Both the position numbers and the translations under genes were made by a program. Under the pieces are notes generated by a model, which was given only the letters and a program-made list of their open reading frames with translations, did not search any database and was not told the DNA's origin. This document shows positions 36,000 to 52,839 of a stretch of DNA of 64,000 nt, in pieces. The DNA comes from Gibbula magus (Eukaryota; Mollusca; Gastropoda; Trochida; Trochidae), in NCBI GenBank assembly GCA_936450465.1, contig OW388294.1, forward strand, positions 1,464,001 through 1,528,000, given 5' to 3'. The number at the start of each line of letters is the position of its first letter. Positions within the stretch are counted from its first letter, which is position 1.

Positions 36000-37070
36000 C
36001 ACATGAACAACTCCACAACATTACAATCATCCACATGTACAACTCCACAACATTACAATCATCCACATAAACAACTCCACAACATTACAATCACCCACAT
36101 ATACAACTCCACAACATTACAATCATCCACATATACAACTCCACAACATTACAATCATCCACATATACAACTCCACAACATTACAATCATCCACATGTAC
36201 AACTCCACGACATTACATTCATCCACATATACAACTCCACAACATTACAGTCATCCACATGTATAACTCCACAACATTACAATCATCCACATATACAACT
36301 CCACAACAATACAATCATCCACATATACAACTCCACAACATTACAATCATCCACATATACAACTCCACAACATTACAATCATCCACATATACAACTCCAC
36401 AGCATTACAATCATCCACATATACAACTCTACAACTTACATTCATCCACATATACAACTCCACAACATTACAATCATCCACATATACAACTCTACAACAT
36501 TACAATCATCCACATAAACAACTCCACAACATTACAATCATCCACATATACAACTCCACAACATTACAATCATACACATATACAACTCCACAACATTACA
36601 ATCATCCACATATACAACTCCACAACATTACAATCATCCACATATACAACTCCACAACATTACAATCATCCACATGAACAACTCCACAACATTACAATCA
36701 TCCACATGTACAACTCCACAACATTACAATCATCCACATATACAACTCCACAACATTACAATCATCCACATATACAACTCCACAACATTACAATCATCCA
36801 CATGTACAACTCCACGACATTACATTCATCCACATATACAACTCCACAACATTACAGTCATCCACATGTATAACTCCACAACATTACAATCATCCACATA
36901 TACAACTCCACAACAATACAATCATCCACATATACAACTCCACAACATTACAATCATCCACATATACAACTCCACAACATTACAATCATCCACATATACA
37001 ACTCCACAGCATTACAATCATCCACATATACAACTCTACAACTTACATTCATCCACATATACAACTCCAC
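36000..37070. repeat. Tandem duplication of about 0.6 kb inside the array
   Basis: Rare markers recur in the same order: CATGAACAACTC at 36,001 and 36,672; ACTCCACGACATTACATTC at about 36,203 and 36,809; CATGTATAACTCC at 36,257 and 36,864; and the 31-bp unit at 36,430 and 37,030. The offset is 671 bp at the first marker and about 607 bp at the later ones, so two units were lost or gained after duplication. Confidence 0.85.
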
Positions 37071-40000
37071 AACATTACAATCATCCACATATACAACTCT
37101 ACAACATTACAATCATCCACATATACAACTCTACAACATTACAATCATCCACATATACAACTCCACAACAATACAATCATCCACATGTACAACTCCACAA
37201 CATTACAACCATCCACATATACAACTCTACAACATTATAATCATCCACATATACAACTCCACAGCATTACAATCATCCACATATACAACTCCACAACATT
37301 ACAATCATCCACATATACAACTCTACAACATTAATTTTCATCCACATATACAACTCTACAACATTACAATCACCCACATGTACAACTCCACAACATTACA
37401 ATCATCCACATATACAACTCCACAACAATACAATCATCCACATGTACAACTCCACAACATTACAACCATCCACATATACAACTCTACAACATTATAATCA
37501 TCCACATATACAACTCTACAACATTACAATCATCCACATATACAACTCCACAACATTACAATCATCCACATATACAACTCCACTACATTACAATCATCCA
37601 CATATACAACTCTACAACATTAATTTTCATCCACATATACAACTCTACAACATTACAAACATCCACATATACAGCTCCACAACATTACAATCATCCACAT
37701 ATACAACTCTACAACATTACATTCATCCACATATACAACTCTACAACAATACAATCATCCACATATACAACTCCACAACATTACAGTCATCCACATATAC
37801 AACTCCACAACATTACAATCATCCACATATACAACTCCACAACATTACAATCATCCACATATACAGCTCCACAACATTACATTCATCCACATATACAACT
37901 CTACAACAATACAATCATCCACATATACAACTCCACAACATTACAATCATCCACATATACAACACCACAACATTACAATCATCCACATATACAACTCCAC
38001 AACATTACAGTCATCCACATATACAACTCTACAACATTACAATCATCCACATATACAACTCCACAACATTACAATCACCCACATATACAACTCCACAACA
38101 TTACAATCATCCACATATACAACTCCACAACATTACAATCATCCACATATACAACTCGACAACATTACAGTCATCCACATATACAACTCCACAACATTAC
38201 AATCATCCACATATACAACTCCACAACATTACAGTCATCCACATATACAACTCCATAACATTACAATCATCCACATATACAACTCCACAACATTACAATC
38301 ACCCACATATACAACTCCACAACATTACAATCATCCACATATACAACTCCACAACATTACAATCATCCACATATACAGCTCCACAACATTACATTCATCC
38401 ACATATACAACTCCACAACATTACAATCATCCACATATACAAGTCTACAACTTACATTCATCCACATATACAACTCTACAACATTACAATCATCCACATA
38501 TACAACTCTACAACATTACATTCATCCACATGTACAACTCTACAACATTACAATCATCCACATATACAACTCCACAACATTACAATCATCCACATATACA
38601 ACTCCACAACATTACAATCACCCACATATACAACTCTACAACATTACAATCATCCACATATACAACTCTACAACATTATATTCATCCACATATACAACTC
38701 TACAACAATACAATCATCCACATATACAACTCCACAACAATACAATCATCCACATATACAACTCCACAACATTACAATCATCCACATATACAACTCTACA
38801 ACATTACAATCATCCACATATACAACTCTACAACTTACATTCATCCACATGTACAACTCTACAACATTACAATCATCCACATATACAACTCTACAACATT
38901 ACAATCATCCACATGTACAACTCCACAACATTACAATCATCCACATATACAACTCCACAACAATACAATCATCCACATATACAACTCCACAACAGTACAA
39001 TCATCCACATATACAACTCTACAACATTACAATCATCCACATATACAACTCTACAACATTACAATCATCCACATGTACAACTCCACAACATTACAATCAT
39101 CCACATATACAACTCCACAACAATACAATCATCCACATATACAACTCCACAACAGTACAATCATCCACATATACAACTCCACAACATTACAATCATCCAC
39201 ATATACAACTCTACAGCATAACAATCATCCACATATACAACTCTACAACTTACATTCATCCACATATACAACTCTACAACATTACAATCATCCACATATA
39301 CAACTCTACAACATTACAATCATCCACATATACAACTCCACAACATTACAATCATCCACATATACAACTCTACAACATTACAATCATCCACATATACAAC
39401 TCTACAACATTATATTCATCCACATATACAACTCTACAACAATACAATCATCCACATATACAACTCCACAACAATACAATCATCCACATATACAACTCCA
39501 CAACAATACAATCATCCACATATACAACTCCACAACATTACAATCATCCACATATACAACTCCATAACATTACATTCATCCACATATACAACTCCATAAC
39601 ATTACATTCATCCACATATACAACTCTACAACATTACAATCATCCACATATACAACTCCACAACATTACAATCATCCACATATACAACTCTACAACATTA
39701 CAATCATCCACATATACAACTCTACAACATTACAATCATCCACATATACAACTCCACAACATTACAATCATCCACATATACAACTCTACAACATTACAAT
39801 CATCCACATATACAACTCTACAACATTATATTCATCCAAATATACAACTCCACAACATTACAATCATCCACATATACAACTCCACAACATTACAATCATC
39901 CACATATACAACTCCACAACATTACAATCATCCACATATACAACTCCATAACATTACATTCATCCACATATACAACTCCACAGCATTACAATCATCCACA

Positions 40001-42429
40001 TATACAGTTCCACAACATTACAATCATCCACATATACAGTTCCACAACATTACAGTCACCCACATATACAACTCTACAACATTACAATCATCCACATATA
40101 CAACTCCACAACAATACAATCATCCACATATACAACTCCACAACAATACAATCATCCACATATACAACTCCACAACATTACAATCATCCACATATACAAC
40201 TCTACAACATTATATTCATCCAAATATACAACTCCACAACATTACAATCATCCACATATACAACTCCACAACATTACAATCATCCACATATACAAGTCTA
40301 CAACTTACATTCATCCGCATATACAACTCTACAACATTACATTCATCCACATATACAACTCCACAACATTACAATCATCCACATATGCAACTCCACAACA
40401 TTACAATCATCCACATATACAACTCTACAACAATACAATCATCCACATGTACAACTCTACAACATTACAATCATCCACATATACAACTCCACAACATTAC
40501 AATCATCCACATATACAAGTCTACAACTTACATTCATCCGCATATACAACTCTACAACATTACATTCATCCACATATACAACTCTACAACATTACATTCA
40601 TCCACATATACAACTCCACAACATTACAATCATCCACATATACAGCTCCACAACAATACAATCATCCACATATACAACTCCACAACATTACAATCATCCA
40701 CATATACAACTCTACAACATTACAGTCATCCACATATACAACTCTACAACATTACAATCATCCACATGTACAACACCACAACATTACAATCATCCACATA
40801 TACAACTCCACAACATTACAATCATCCACATATACAACTCTACAACATTACAATCATCCACATATACAACTCCACAACATTACAATCATCCACATATACA
40901 ACTCTACAACAATACAATCATCCACATGTACAACTCTACAACATTACAATCATCCACATGTACAACTCCACGACATTACATTCATCCACATATACAACTC
41001 CACAACAATACAATCATCCACATATACAACTCCACAACATTACAATCATCCACATATACAACTCTACAACAATACAATCATCCACATGTACAACTCTACA
41101 ACATTACAATCATCCACATATACAACTCCACAACATTACAATCATCCACATATACAAGTCTACAACTTACATTCATCCGCATATACAACTCTACAACATT
41201 ACATTCATCCACATATACAACTCTACAACATTACATTCATCCACATGTACAACTCTACAACACTACAATCATCCACATATACAACTCCACAACATTACAA
41301 TCATCCACATATACAACTCCACAACATTACAGTCATCCACATATACAACTCCACAACATTACAATCATCCACATATACAACTCTACAACATTACAATCAT
41401 CCACATGTACAACACCACAACATTACAATCATCCACATATACAACTCCACAACATTACAATCATCCACATATACAACTCTACAACATTACAATCATCCAC
41501 ATATACAACTCTACAACATTACAATCATCCACATATACAACTCCACAACATTACAATCATCCACATATACAACTCCACAACATTACAATCATCCACATAT
41601 ACAACTCCACAACAATACAATCATCCACATATACAACTCCACAACATTACAATCATCCACATATACAACTCCACAACATTACAATCACCCACATATACAA
41701 CTCCACAACAATACAATCATCCACATATACAACTCTACAACATTACAATCATCCACATATACAACTCCACAACATTACAATCATCCACATGTACAAGTCT
41801 ACAACTTACATTCATCCGCATATACAACTCTACAACATTACATTCATCCACATATACAACTCTACAACATTACATTCATCCACATGTACAACTCTACAAC
41901 ACTACAATCATCCACATATACAACTCCACAACATTACAGTCATCCACATATACAACTCCACAACATTACAGTCATCCACATATACAACTCTACAACATTA
42001 CAATCATCCACATGTACAACACCACAACATTACAATCATCCACATATACAACTCCACAACATTACAATCATCCACATATACAACTCTACAACATTACAAT
42101 CATCCACATATACAACTCCACAACATTACAATCATCCACATATACAACTCCACAACATTACAATCATCCACATATACAACTCCACAACAATACAATCATC
42201 CACATATACAACTCCACAACATTACAATCATCCACATATACAACTCCACAACATTACAATCACCCACATATACAACTCCACAACAATACAATCATCCACA
42301 TATACAACTCTACAACATTACAATCATCCACATATACAACTCCACAACATTACAATCATCCACATATACAACTCTACAACATTACAATCATCCACATATA
42401 CAACTCTACAACATTACAATCATCCACAT

Positions 42430-43065
42430 GTACAACTCGACAACATTACAATCATCCACATATACAACTCTACAACATTACAATCACCCACATATACAAC
42501 TCTACAACATTATAATCATCCACATATACAACTCTACAACATTACAATCATCCACATATACAACTCTACAACATTACAATCATCCACATATACAACTCTA
42601 CAACATTACAATCATCCACATATACAACTCCACAACATTACAATCACCCACATATACAACTCTACAACAATACAATCATCCACATATACAACTCCACAAC
42701 ATTACAATCATCCACATGTACAACTCCACAACATTACACTCATCCACATATACAACTCCACAACATTACAATCATCCACATATACAACTCTACAACATTA
42801 CAATCATCCACATATACAACTCCACAACATTACAATCACCCACATATACAACTCTACAACAATACAATCATCCACATATACAACTCTACAACATTACAAT
42901 CATCCACATATACAACTCTACAACATTACAATCATCCACATATACAACTCTACAACATTACATTCATCCACATGTACAACTCGACAACATTACAATCATC
43001 CACATATACAACTCTACAACATTACAATCACCCACATATACAACTCTACAACATTATAATCATCC
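42430..43065. repeat. 17-unit (544-bp) duplication inside the array
   Basis: The rare marker ACAACTCGACAACATT at 42,432 recurs at 42,976. Both are followed by a TCACCC unit and then an ATTATAATC unit. The offset of 544 bp is exactly 17 units. Confidence 0.8.
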
Positions 43066-43929
43066 ACATATACAACTCTACAACATTACAATCATCCACA
43101 TATACAACTCTACAACATTACAATCATCCACATATACAACTCTACAACATTACAATCATCCACATATACAACTCCACAACATTACAATCACCCACATATA
43201 CAACTCTACAACAATACAATCATCCACATATACAACTCCACAACATTACAGTCATCCACATATACAACTCTACAACATTACAATCATCCACATATACAAC
43301 TCCACAACATTACAATCATCCACATATACAACTCCACAACATTACATTCATCCACATATACAACTCCACAACATTACAATCATCCACATGTACAACTCTA
43401 CAACATTACAATCATCCACATATACAACTCTACAACAATACAATCATCCACATATACAACTCCACAACATTACAATCATCCACATGTACAACTCCACAAC
43501 ATTACAATCATCCACATATACAACTCTACAACAATACAATCATCCACATATACAACTCCACAACATTACAATCATCCACATATACAACTCCACAACATTA
43601 CAATCATCCACATATACAACTCCACAACATTACAGTCATCCACATATACAACTCTACAACATTACAACCATCCACATATACAACTCTACAACATTACATT
43701 CATCCACATATATAACTCCACAACATTACAATCACCCACATATACAACTCCACAACATTACAATCATTCACATATACAACTCTACAACATTACAATCATC
43801 CACATATATAACTCCACAACATTACAATCACCCACATATACAGCTCCACAACATTACAACCATCCACATATACAACTCCACAACATTACAATCATCCACA
43901 TATACAACTCTACAACATTACAATCATCC

Positions 43930-45075
43930 ACATATACACCTCCACAACATTACATTCATCCACATATACAACTCTACAACATTACAATCATCCACATATA
44001 CACCTCCACAACATTACATTCATCCACATATACAACTCTACAACATTACAACCATCCACATATACAACTCCACAACATTACAATCATCCACATATACAAC
44101 TCTACAACATTACAATCATCCACATATACAACTCTACAACATTACAATCATCCACATATACACCTCCACAACATTACATTCATCCACATATACAACTCTA
44201 CAACATTACAATCATCCACATATACACCTCCACAACATTACATTCATCCACATATACAACTCTACAACATTACAACCATCCACATATACAACTCCACAAC
44301 ATTACAATCATCCACATGTACAACTCTACAACATTACAATCATCCACATATACAACTCTACAACAATACAATCATCCACATATACAACTCCACAACATTA
44401 CATTCATCCACATATACAACTCTACAACATTACAGTCATCCACATATACAACTCTACAACATTACAATCATCCACATATACAACTCTACAACATTACAAT
44501 CATCCACATGTACAACTCTACAACATTATAATCATCCACATATACAACTCTACAACATTACAATCATCCACATATGCAACTCCACAACATTACATTCATC
44601 CACATATACAACTCTACAACATTACAATCATCCACATATACAACTCTACAACATTACAATCATCCACATATACACCTCCACAACATTACATTCATCCACA
44701 TATACACCTCCACAACATTACATTCATCCACATATACAACTCTACAACATTACAACCATCCACATATACAACTCCACAACATTACAATCATCCACATATA
44801 CAACTCTACAACAATACAATCATCCACATATACAACTCCACAACATTACAATCATCCACATATACAAGTCTACAACTTACATTCATCCACATATACAACT
44901 CCACAACATTACATTCATCCACATATACAACTCCACAACATTACATTCATCCACATGTACAACTCCACAACATTACAATCATCCACATATACAACTCTAC
45001 AACATTACAATCATCCACATATACACCTCCACAACATTACATTCATCCACATATACACCTCTACAACATTACAAT
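43930..45075. repeat. Subdomain with ATACACCTC variant
   Basis: At least eight units carry TATACACCTC in place of TATACAACTC (near 43,938, 44,002, 44,162, 44,226, 44,666, 44,705, 45,026 and 45,057). Only one other was noticed, near 58,333. Pairs spaced 64 bp apart recur after 224 bp, showing local block copying. Confidence 0.8.
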
Positions 45076-46019
45076 CATCCACATATACAACTCTACAACA
45101 TTACAATCATCCACATATACAACTCCATAACATTATATTCATCCACATATACAACTCCACAACATTACATTCATCCACATATACAACACCACAACATTAC
45201 AATCATCCACATATACAACTCTACAACATTACAATCATCCACATATACAACTCCATAACATTATATTCATCCACATATACAACTCCACAACATTACATTC
45301 ATCCACATATACAACTCCACAACATTACAATCATCCACATATACAACTCCACAACATTACAATCATCCACATATACAACTCTACAACATTACAATCATCC
45401 ACATATACAACTCCACAACAATACAATCATCCACATATACAACTCCACAACATTACAATCATCCACATATACAGCTCCACAACATTACAATCATCCACAT
45501 ATACAACTCCACAGCATTACAATCATCCACATATATAACTCTACAACATTACATTCATCCACATGTACAACTCCATAACATTACAGTCATCCACATATAC
45601 AACTCCACAACATTACAATCATCCACATATACAACTCCACAACATTACAATCATCCACATATACAACTCCACAACATTACAATCATCCACATATGCAACT
45701 CCACAACATTACAATCATCCACATATACAACTCCACAACAATACAATCATCCACATATACAACTCTACAACATTACAATCATCCACATATACAACTCTAC
45801 AACATTACAATCATCCACATATACAACTCCACAACATTACATTCATCCACATGTACAACTCTACAACATTACAATCATCCACATATACAACTCTACAACA
45901 TTACAATCATCCACATATACAACTCCACAACATTACAATCATCCACATATACAACTCCACAACATTACAATCATCCACATATACAACTCCACAACATTAC
46001 AATCATCCACATATACAAC

Positions 46020-47400
46020 TCTACAACAATACCATCATCCACATATACAACTCTACAACATTACAATCATCCACATGTACAACACCACAACATTACAATA
46101 ATCCACATATACAACTCCACAACATTACAATCATCCACATATACAACTCTACAACAATACCATCATCCACATATACAACTCTACAACATTACAATCATCC
46201 ACATATACAACTCCATAACATTACAATCATCCACATATACAACTCTACAACAATACCATCATCCACATATACAACTCTACAACATTACAATCATCCACAT
46301 TTACAACTCCATAACATTACAATCATCCACATATACAACTCCACAACATTACAATCATCCACATATACAACTCCACAACATTACAATCATCCACATATAC
46401 AACTCTACAACAATACCATCATCCACATATACAACTCTACAACATTACAATCATCCACATATACAACTCCATAACATTACAATCATCCACATATACAACT
46501 CTACAACAATACCATCATCCACATATACAACTCTACAACATTACAATCATCCACATATACAACTCTACAACATTACAATCATCCACATATACAACTCCAT
46601 AACATTACAATCATCCACATATACAACTCTACAACAATACCATCATCCACATATACAACTCCACAACATTACAATCATCCACATATACAACTCTACAACA
46701 TTACAACCATCCACATATACAACACCACAACATTACAATCATCCACATATACAACTCTACAACAATACCATCATCCACATATACAACTCTACAACATTAC
46801 AATCATCCACATATACAACTCCATAACATTACAATCATCCACATATACAACTCCACAACATTACAATCATCCACATATACAACTCTACAACATTACAATC
46901 ATCCACATATACAACTCCACAACACTACAATCATCCACATATACAACTCCACAACAATACAATCATCCACATATACAACTCCACAACATTACAATCATCC
47001 ACATATACAACTCCACAACATTACAGTCATCCACATATACAACTCCATAACATACCAATCATCCACATATACAACTCCACAACATACAATCATCCACATA
47101 TACAACTCCACAACATTACAATCATCCACATATACAACTCCACAACATTACAATCATCCACATATACAACTCTACAACAATACCATCATCCACATATACA
47201 ACTCTACAACATTACAATCATCCACATATACAACTCCAAAACATTACAATCATCCACATATACAACTCCATAACATTACAATCATCCACATATACAACTC
47301 CACAACATTACAATCATCCACATATACAACTCTACAACATTACAATCATCCACATGTACAACTCTACAACAATACCATCATCCACATATACAACTCTACA
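46020..47400. repeat. Subdomain with ACAATACCATC variant
   Basis: Nine units read ACAACAATACCATCATCC within 1.4 kb. Isolated copies occur near 53.94 and 59.37 kb. Each is followed by the same TATACAACTC unit, marking a 96- to 128-bp higher-order block. Confidence 0.85.
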
Positions 47401-47524
47401 ACATTACAATCATCCACATATACAACTCCACAACATTACAATCATCCACATATACAACTTCACAACATACAATCATCCACATATACAACTCTACAACATT
47501 ACAATCATCCACATGTACAACTCC

Positions 47525-48290
47525 ACAACATTACAATCATCCACATATACAACTCCACAACATTACAATCATCCACATATACAACTCCACAACATTACAA
47601 TCATCCACATATACAACTCCACAACATTACAATCATCCACATATACAACTCTACAACATTACAATCATCCACATGTACAACTCCACAACATTACATTCAT
47701 CCACATATACAACTCTACAACATTACAATCATCCACATGTACAACTCCACAACATTACAGTCATCCACATATACAACTCTACAACAATACAATCATCCAC
47801 ATATACAACTCCACAACATTACAATCATCCACATATACAACTCCACAACATTACAGTCATCCACATATACAACTCTACAACATTACAATCATCCACATAT
47901 ACAACTCTACAACATTACAATCATCCACATATACAACTCCACAACATTACAATCATCCACATATACAACTCCACAACATTACAATCATCCACATATACAA
48001 CTCCACAACATTACAATCATCCACATATACAACTCTACAACATTACAATCATCCACATGTACAACTCCACAACATTACATTCATCCACATATACAACTCT
48101 ACAACATTACAATCATCCACATGTACAACTCCACAACATTACAGTCATCCACATATACAACTCTACAACAATACAATCATCCACATATACAACTCCACAA
48201 CATTACAATCATCCACATATACAACTCCACAACATTACAGTCATCCACATATACAACTCTACAACATTACAATCATCCACATATACAACT
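47525..48290. repeat. 12-unit (384-bp) tandem duplication
   Basis: The stretch from about 47,525 recurs 384 bp later. CATGTAC followed by TTACATTC, then CATGTAC with ACAGTC, then the ACAATAC unit, appears from 47,673 and again from 48,057 without a difference that I can see over several hundred bases. Confidence 0.88.
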
Positions 48291-51200
48291 CTACAACATT
48301 ACAATCATCCACATATACAACTCTACAACATTACAATCATCCACATATACAACTCCACAACATTACAATCATCCACTTATACAACTCCACAACATTACAA
48401 TCATCCACATGTACAACTCTACAACATTACAATCATCCACATATACAACTCCACAACATTACAATCATCCACATATACAACTCCACAACATTACAATCAT
48501 CCACATATACAACTCCATAACATTACAATCATCCACATATACAACTCTACAACATTACAATCATCCACATGTACAACTCCATAACATTACAATCATCCAC
48601 ATATACAACTCTACAACATTACAATCATCCACATATACAACTCCATAACATTACAATCATCCACATATACAACTCTACAACATTACAATCATCCACATAT
48701 ACAACTCCATAACATTACAATCATCCACATATACAACTCTACAACATTACAATCATCCACATGTACAACTCCATAACATTACAATCATCCACATGTACAA
48801 CTCCATAACATTACAATCATCCACATGTACAACTCCATAACATTACAATCATCCACTTATACAACTCTACAACATTACAATCACCCACATATACAACTCC
48901 ACAACATTACAATCATCCACATATACAACTCCACAACATTACAATCATCCACATATACAACTCCACAACATTACAATCATCCACATATACAACTCCATAA
49001 CATTACAATCATCCACATATACAACTCCACAACATTACAATCATCCACATGTACAACTCTACAACATTACAATCATCCACATATACAACTCCACAACAAT
49101 ACAATCATCCACATGTACAACTCCATAACATTACAATCATCCACATGTACAACTCCATAACATTACAATCATCCACATGTACAACTCCATAACATTACAA
49201 TCATCCACTTATACAACTCTACAACATTACAATCACCCACATATACAACTCCACAACATTACAATCATCCACATATACAACTCCACAACATTACAATCAT
49301 CCACATATACAACTCCACAACATTACAATCATCCACATATACAACTCCACAACATTACAATCATCCACATATACAACTCCACAACATTACAATCATCCAC
49401 ATGTACAACTCCATAACATTACAATCATCCACATGTACAACTCCATAACATTACAATCATCCACATGTACAACTCCATAACATTACAATCATCCACATAT
49501 ACAACTCTACAACATTACAATCACCCACATATACAACTCCACAACATTACAATCATCCACATGTACAACTCCACAACATTACAATCATCCACATATACAA
49601 CTCCACAACATTACAATCATCCACATATACAACTCCACAACATTACAATCATCCACATATACAACTCTACAACATTACAATCATCCACATATACAACTCC
49701 ACAACATTACAATCATCCACATATACAACTCCACAACATTACAATCATCCACATATACAACTCTACAACATTACAATCATCCACATATACAACTCTACAA
49801 CATTACAATCATCCACATATACAACTCCACAACAATACAATCATCCACATATACAACTCCACAACATTACAATCATCCACATATACAACTCCATAACATT
49901 ACAATCATCCACATATACAGCTCCACAACATTACAATCATCCACATATACAACTCCACAACATTACAATCATCCACATGTACAACTCTACAACATTACAA
50001 TCATCCACATATACAACTCTACAACATTACAATCATCCACATATACAACTCTACAACATTACAATCATCCACATATACAACTCCAAAACATTACAATCAT
50101 CCACTTATACAACTCTACAACATTACAATCACCCACATATACAACTCTACAACATTATATTCATCCACATATACAACTCCACAACATTACAATCATCCAC
50201 ATGTACAACTCTACAACATTACAATCACCCACATATACAACTCCACAACATTACAATCATCCACATATACAACTCCACAACATTACAGTCATCCACATAT
50301 ACAACTCTACAACATTACAATCATCCACATATACAACTCTACAACATTACAATCATCCACATATACAACTCCACAACATTACAATCATCCACATATACAA
50401 CTCCACAACATTACAGTCATCCACATATACAACTCTACAACATTACAATCATCCACATATACAACTCTACAACATTACAATCATCCACATATACAACTCC
50501 ACAACATTACAATCATCCACATATACAACTCCACAACATTACAATCATCCACATATACAACTCCACAACATTACAATCATCCACATATACAACTCTACAA
50601 CATTACAATCATCCACATGTACAACTCCACAACATTACATTCATCCACATATACAACTCTACAACATTACAATCATCCACATGTACAACTCCACAACATT
50701 ACAGTCATCCACATATACAACTCTACAACAATACAATCATCCACATATACAACTCCACAACATTACAATCATCCACATATACAACTCCACAACATTACAG
50801 TCATCCACATATACAACTCTACAACATTACAATCATCCACATATACAACTCTACAACATTACAATCATCCACATATACAACTCTACAACATTACAATCAT
50901 CCACATATACAACTCCACAACATTACAATCATCCACTTATACAACTCCATAACATTACAATCATCCACATGTACAACTCTACAACATTACAATCATCCAC
51001 ATATACAACTCCACAACATTACAATCATCCACATATACAACTCCACAACATTACAATCATCCACATATACAACTCCATAACATTACAATCATCCACATAT
51101 ACAACTCTACAACATTACAATCATCCACATGTACAACTCCATAACATTACAATCATCCACATATACAACTCTACAACATTACAATCATCCACATGTACAA

Positions 51201-52837
51201 CTCCATAACATTACAATCATCCACATATACAACTCTACAACATTACAATCATCCACATGTACAACTCCATAACATTACAATCATCCACATATACAACTCT
51301 ACAACATTACAATCATCCACATGTACAACTCCATAACATTACAATCATCCACATGTACAACTCCATAACATTACAATCATCCACATGTACAACTCCATAA
51401 CATTACAATCATCCACTTATACAACTCTACAACATTACAATCACCCACATATACAACTCCACAACATTACAATCATCCACATATACAACTCCACAACATT
51501 ACAATCATCCACATATACAACTCCACAACATTACAATCATCCACATATACAACTCCATAACATTACAATCATCCACATATACAACTCCACAACATTACAA
51601 TCATCCACATGTACAACTCTACAACATTACAATCATCCACATATACAACTCCACAACAATACAATCATCCACATGTACAACTCCATAACATTACAATCAT
51701 CCACATGTACAACTCCATAACATTACAATCATCCACATGTACAACTCCATAACATTACAATCATCCACTTATACAACTCTACAACATTACAATCACCCAC
51801 ATATACAACTCCACAACATTACAATCATCCACATATACAACTCCACAACATTACAATCATCCACATATACAACTCCACAACATTACAATCATCCACATAT
51901 ACAACTCCATAACATTACAATCATCCACATATACAACTCCACAACATTACAATCATCCACATGTACAACTCCATAACATTACAATCATCCACATGTACAA
52001 CTCCATAACATTACAATCATCCACATGTACAACTCCATAACATTACAATCATCCACATATACAACTCTACAACATTACAATCACCCACATATACAACTCC
52101 ACAACATTACAATCATCCACATGTACAACTCCACAACATTACAATCATCCACATATACAACTCCACAACATTACAATCATCCACATATACAACTCCACAA
52201 CATTACAATCATCCACATATACAACTCTACAACATTACAATCATCCACATATACAACTCCACAACATTACAATCATCCACATATACAACTCCACAACATT
52301 ACAATCATCCACATATACAACTCTACAACATTACAATCATCCACATATACAACTCTACAACATTACAATCATCCACATATACAACTCCACAACAATACAA
52401 TCATCCACATATACAACTCCACAACATTACAATCATCCACATATACAACTCCATAACATTACAATCATCCACATATACAGCTCCACAACATTACAATCAT
52501 CCACATATACAACTCCACAACATTACAATCATCCACATGTACAACTCTACAACATTACAATCATCCACATATACAACTCTACAACATTACAATCATCCAC
52601 ATATACAACTCTACAACATTACAATCATCCACATATACAACTCCAAAACATTACAATCATCCACTTATACAACTCTACAACATTACAATCACCCACATAT
52701 ACAACTCTACAACATTATATTCATCCACATATACAACTCCACAACATTACAATCATCCACATGTACAACTCTACAACATTACAATCACCCACATATACAA
52801 CTCCACAACATTACAATCATCCACATATACAACTCCA
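47787..52837. repeat. 80-unit (2,560-bp) near-identical tandem duplication
   Basis: Reading 47,787-50,277 against 50,347-52,837, I found four substitutions in 2,491 bp: C48390/T50950, A48635/G51195, A48699/G51259 and C49350/T51910. There are no indels. Matching breaks down at the first mismatch on the left (47,786) and at 50,278/52,838 on the right. An offset of exactly 80 units fits unequal exchange in register with the 32-bp unit, or a duplicated segment in assembly. Confidence 0.95.
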
Positions 52838-52839
52838 AA

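Larger units (their letters stand above)
30700..37640. repeat. Subdomain with 33-bp units (AATTTTCATCC variant)
   Basis: Inside the giant array, five units read ACATTAATTTTCATCC instead of ACATTACAATCATCC and are one base longer. They lie near 30,708, 35,311, 35,604, 37,331 and 37,618, and none is seen elsewhere. Each shifts the reading phase by one. Confidence 0.85.
34020..44890. repeat. Subdomain with 31-bp units (ACAACTTACATTC variant)
   Basis: About thirteen units carry TACAACTTACATTC, one base shorter than the consensus, often with CAAGTCTAC just before. They lie near 34,034, 34,095, 34,210, 36,430, 37,030, 38,447, 38,828, 39,246, 40,306, 40,525, 41,165, 41,808 and 44,873. Four of them (40.3-41.8 kb) share a TCATCCGCATATAC unit immediately after, so they descend from one another. 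Confidence 0.85.

Noticed and set aside
37442..45130. Giant + strand open frame of 2,562 codons
   Set aside because: Same explanation. It starts at a random CATGTAC variant and ends at a CCATAAC variant, and it crosses 31-bp and 33-bp units that change phase.
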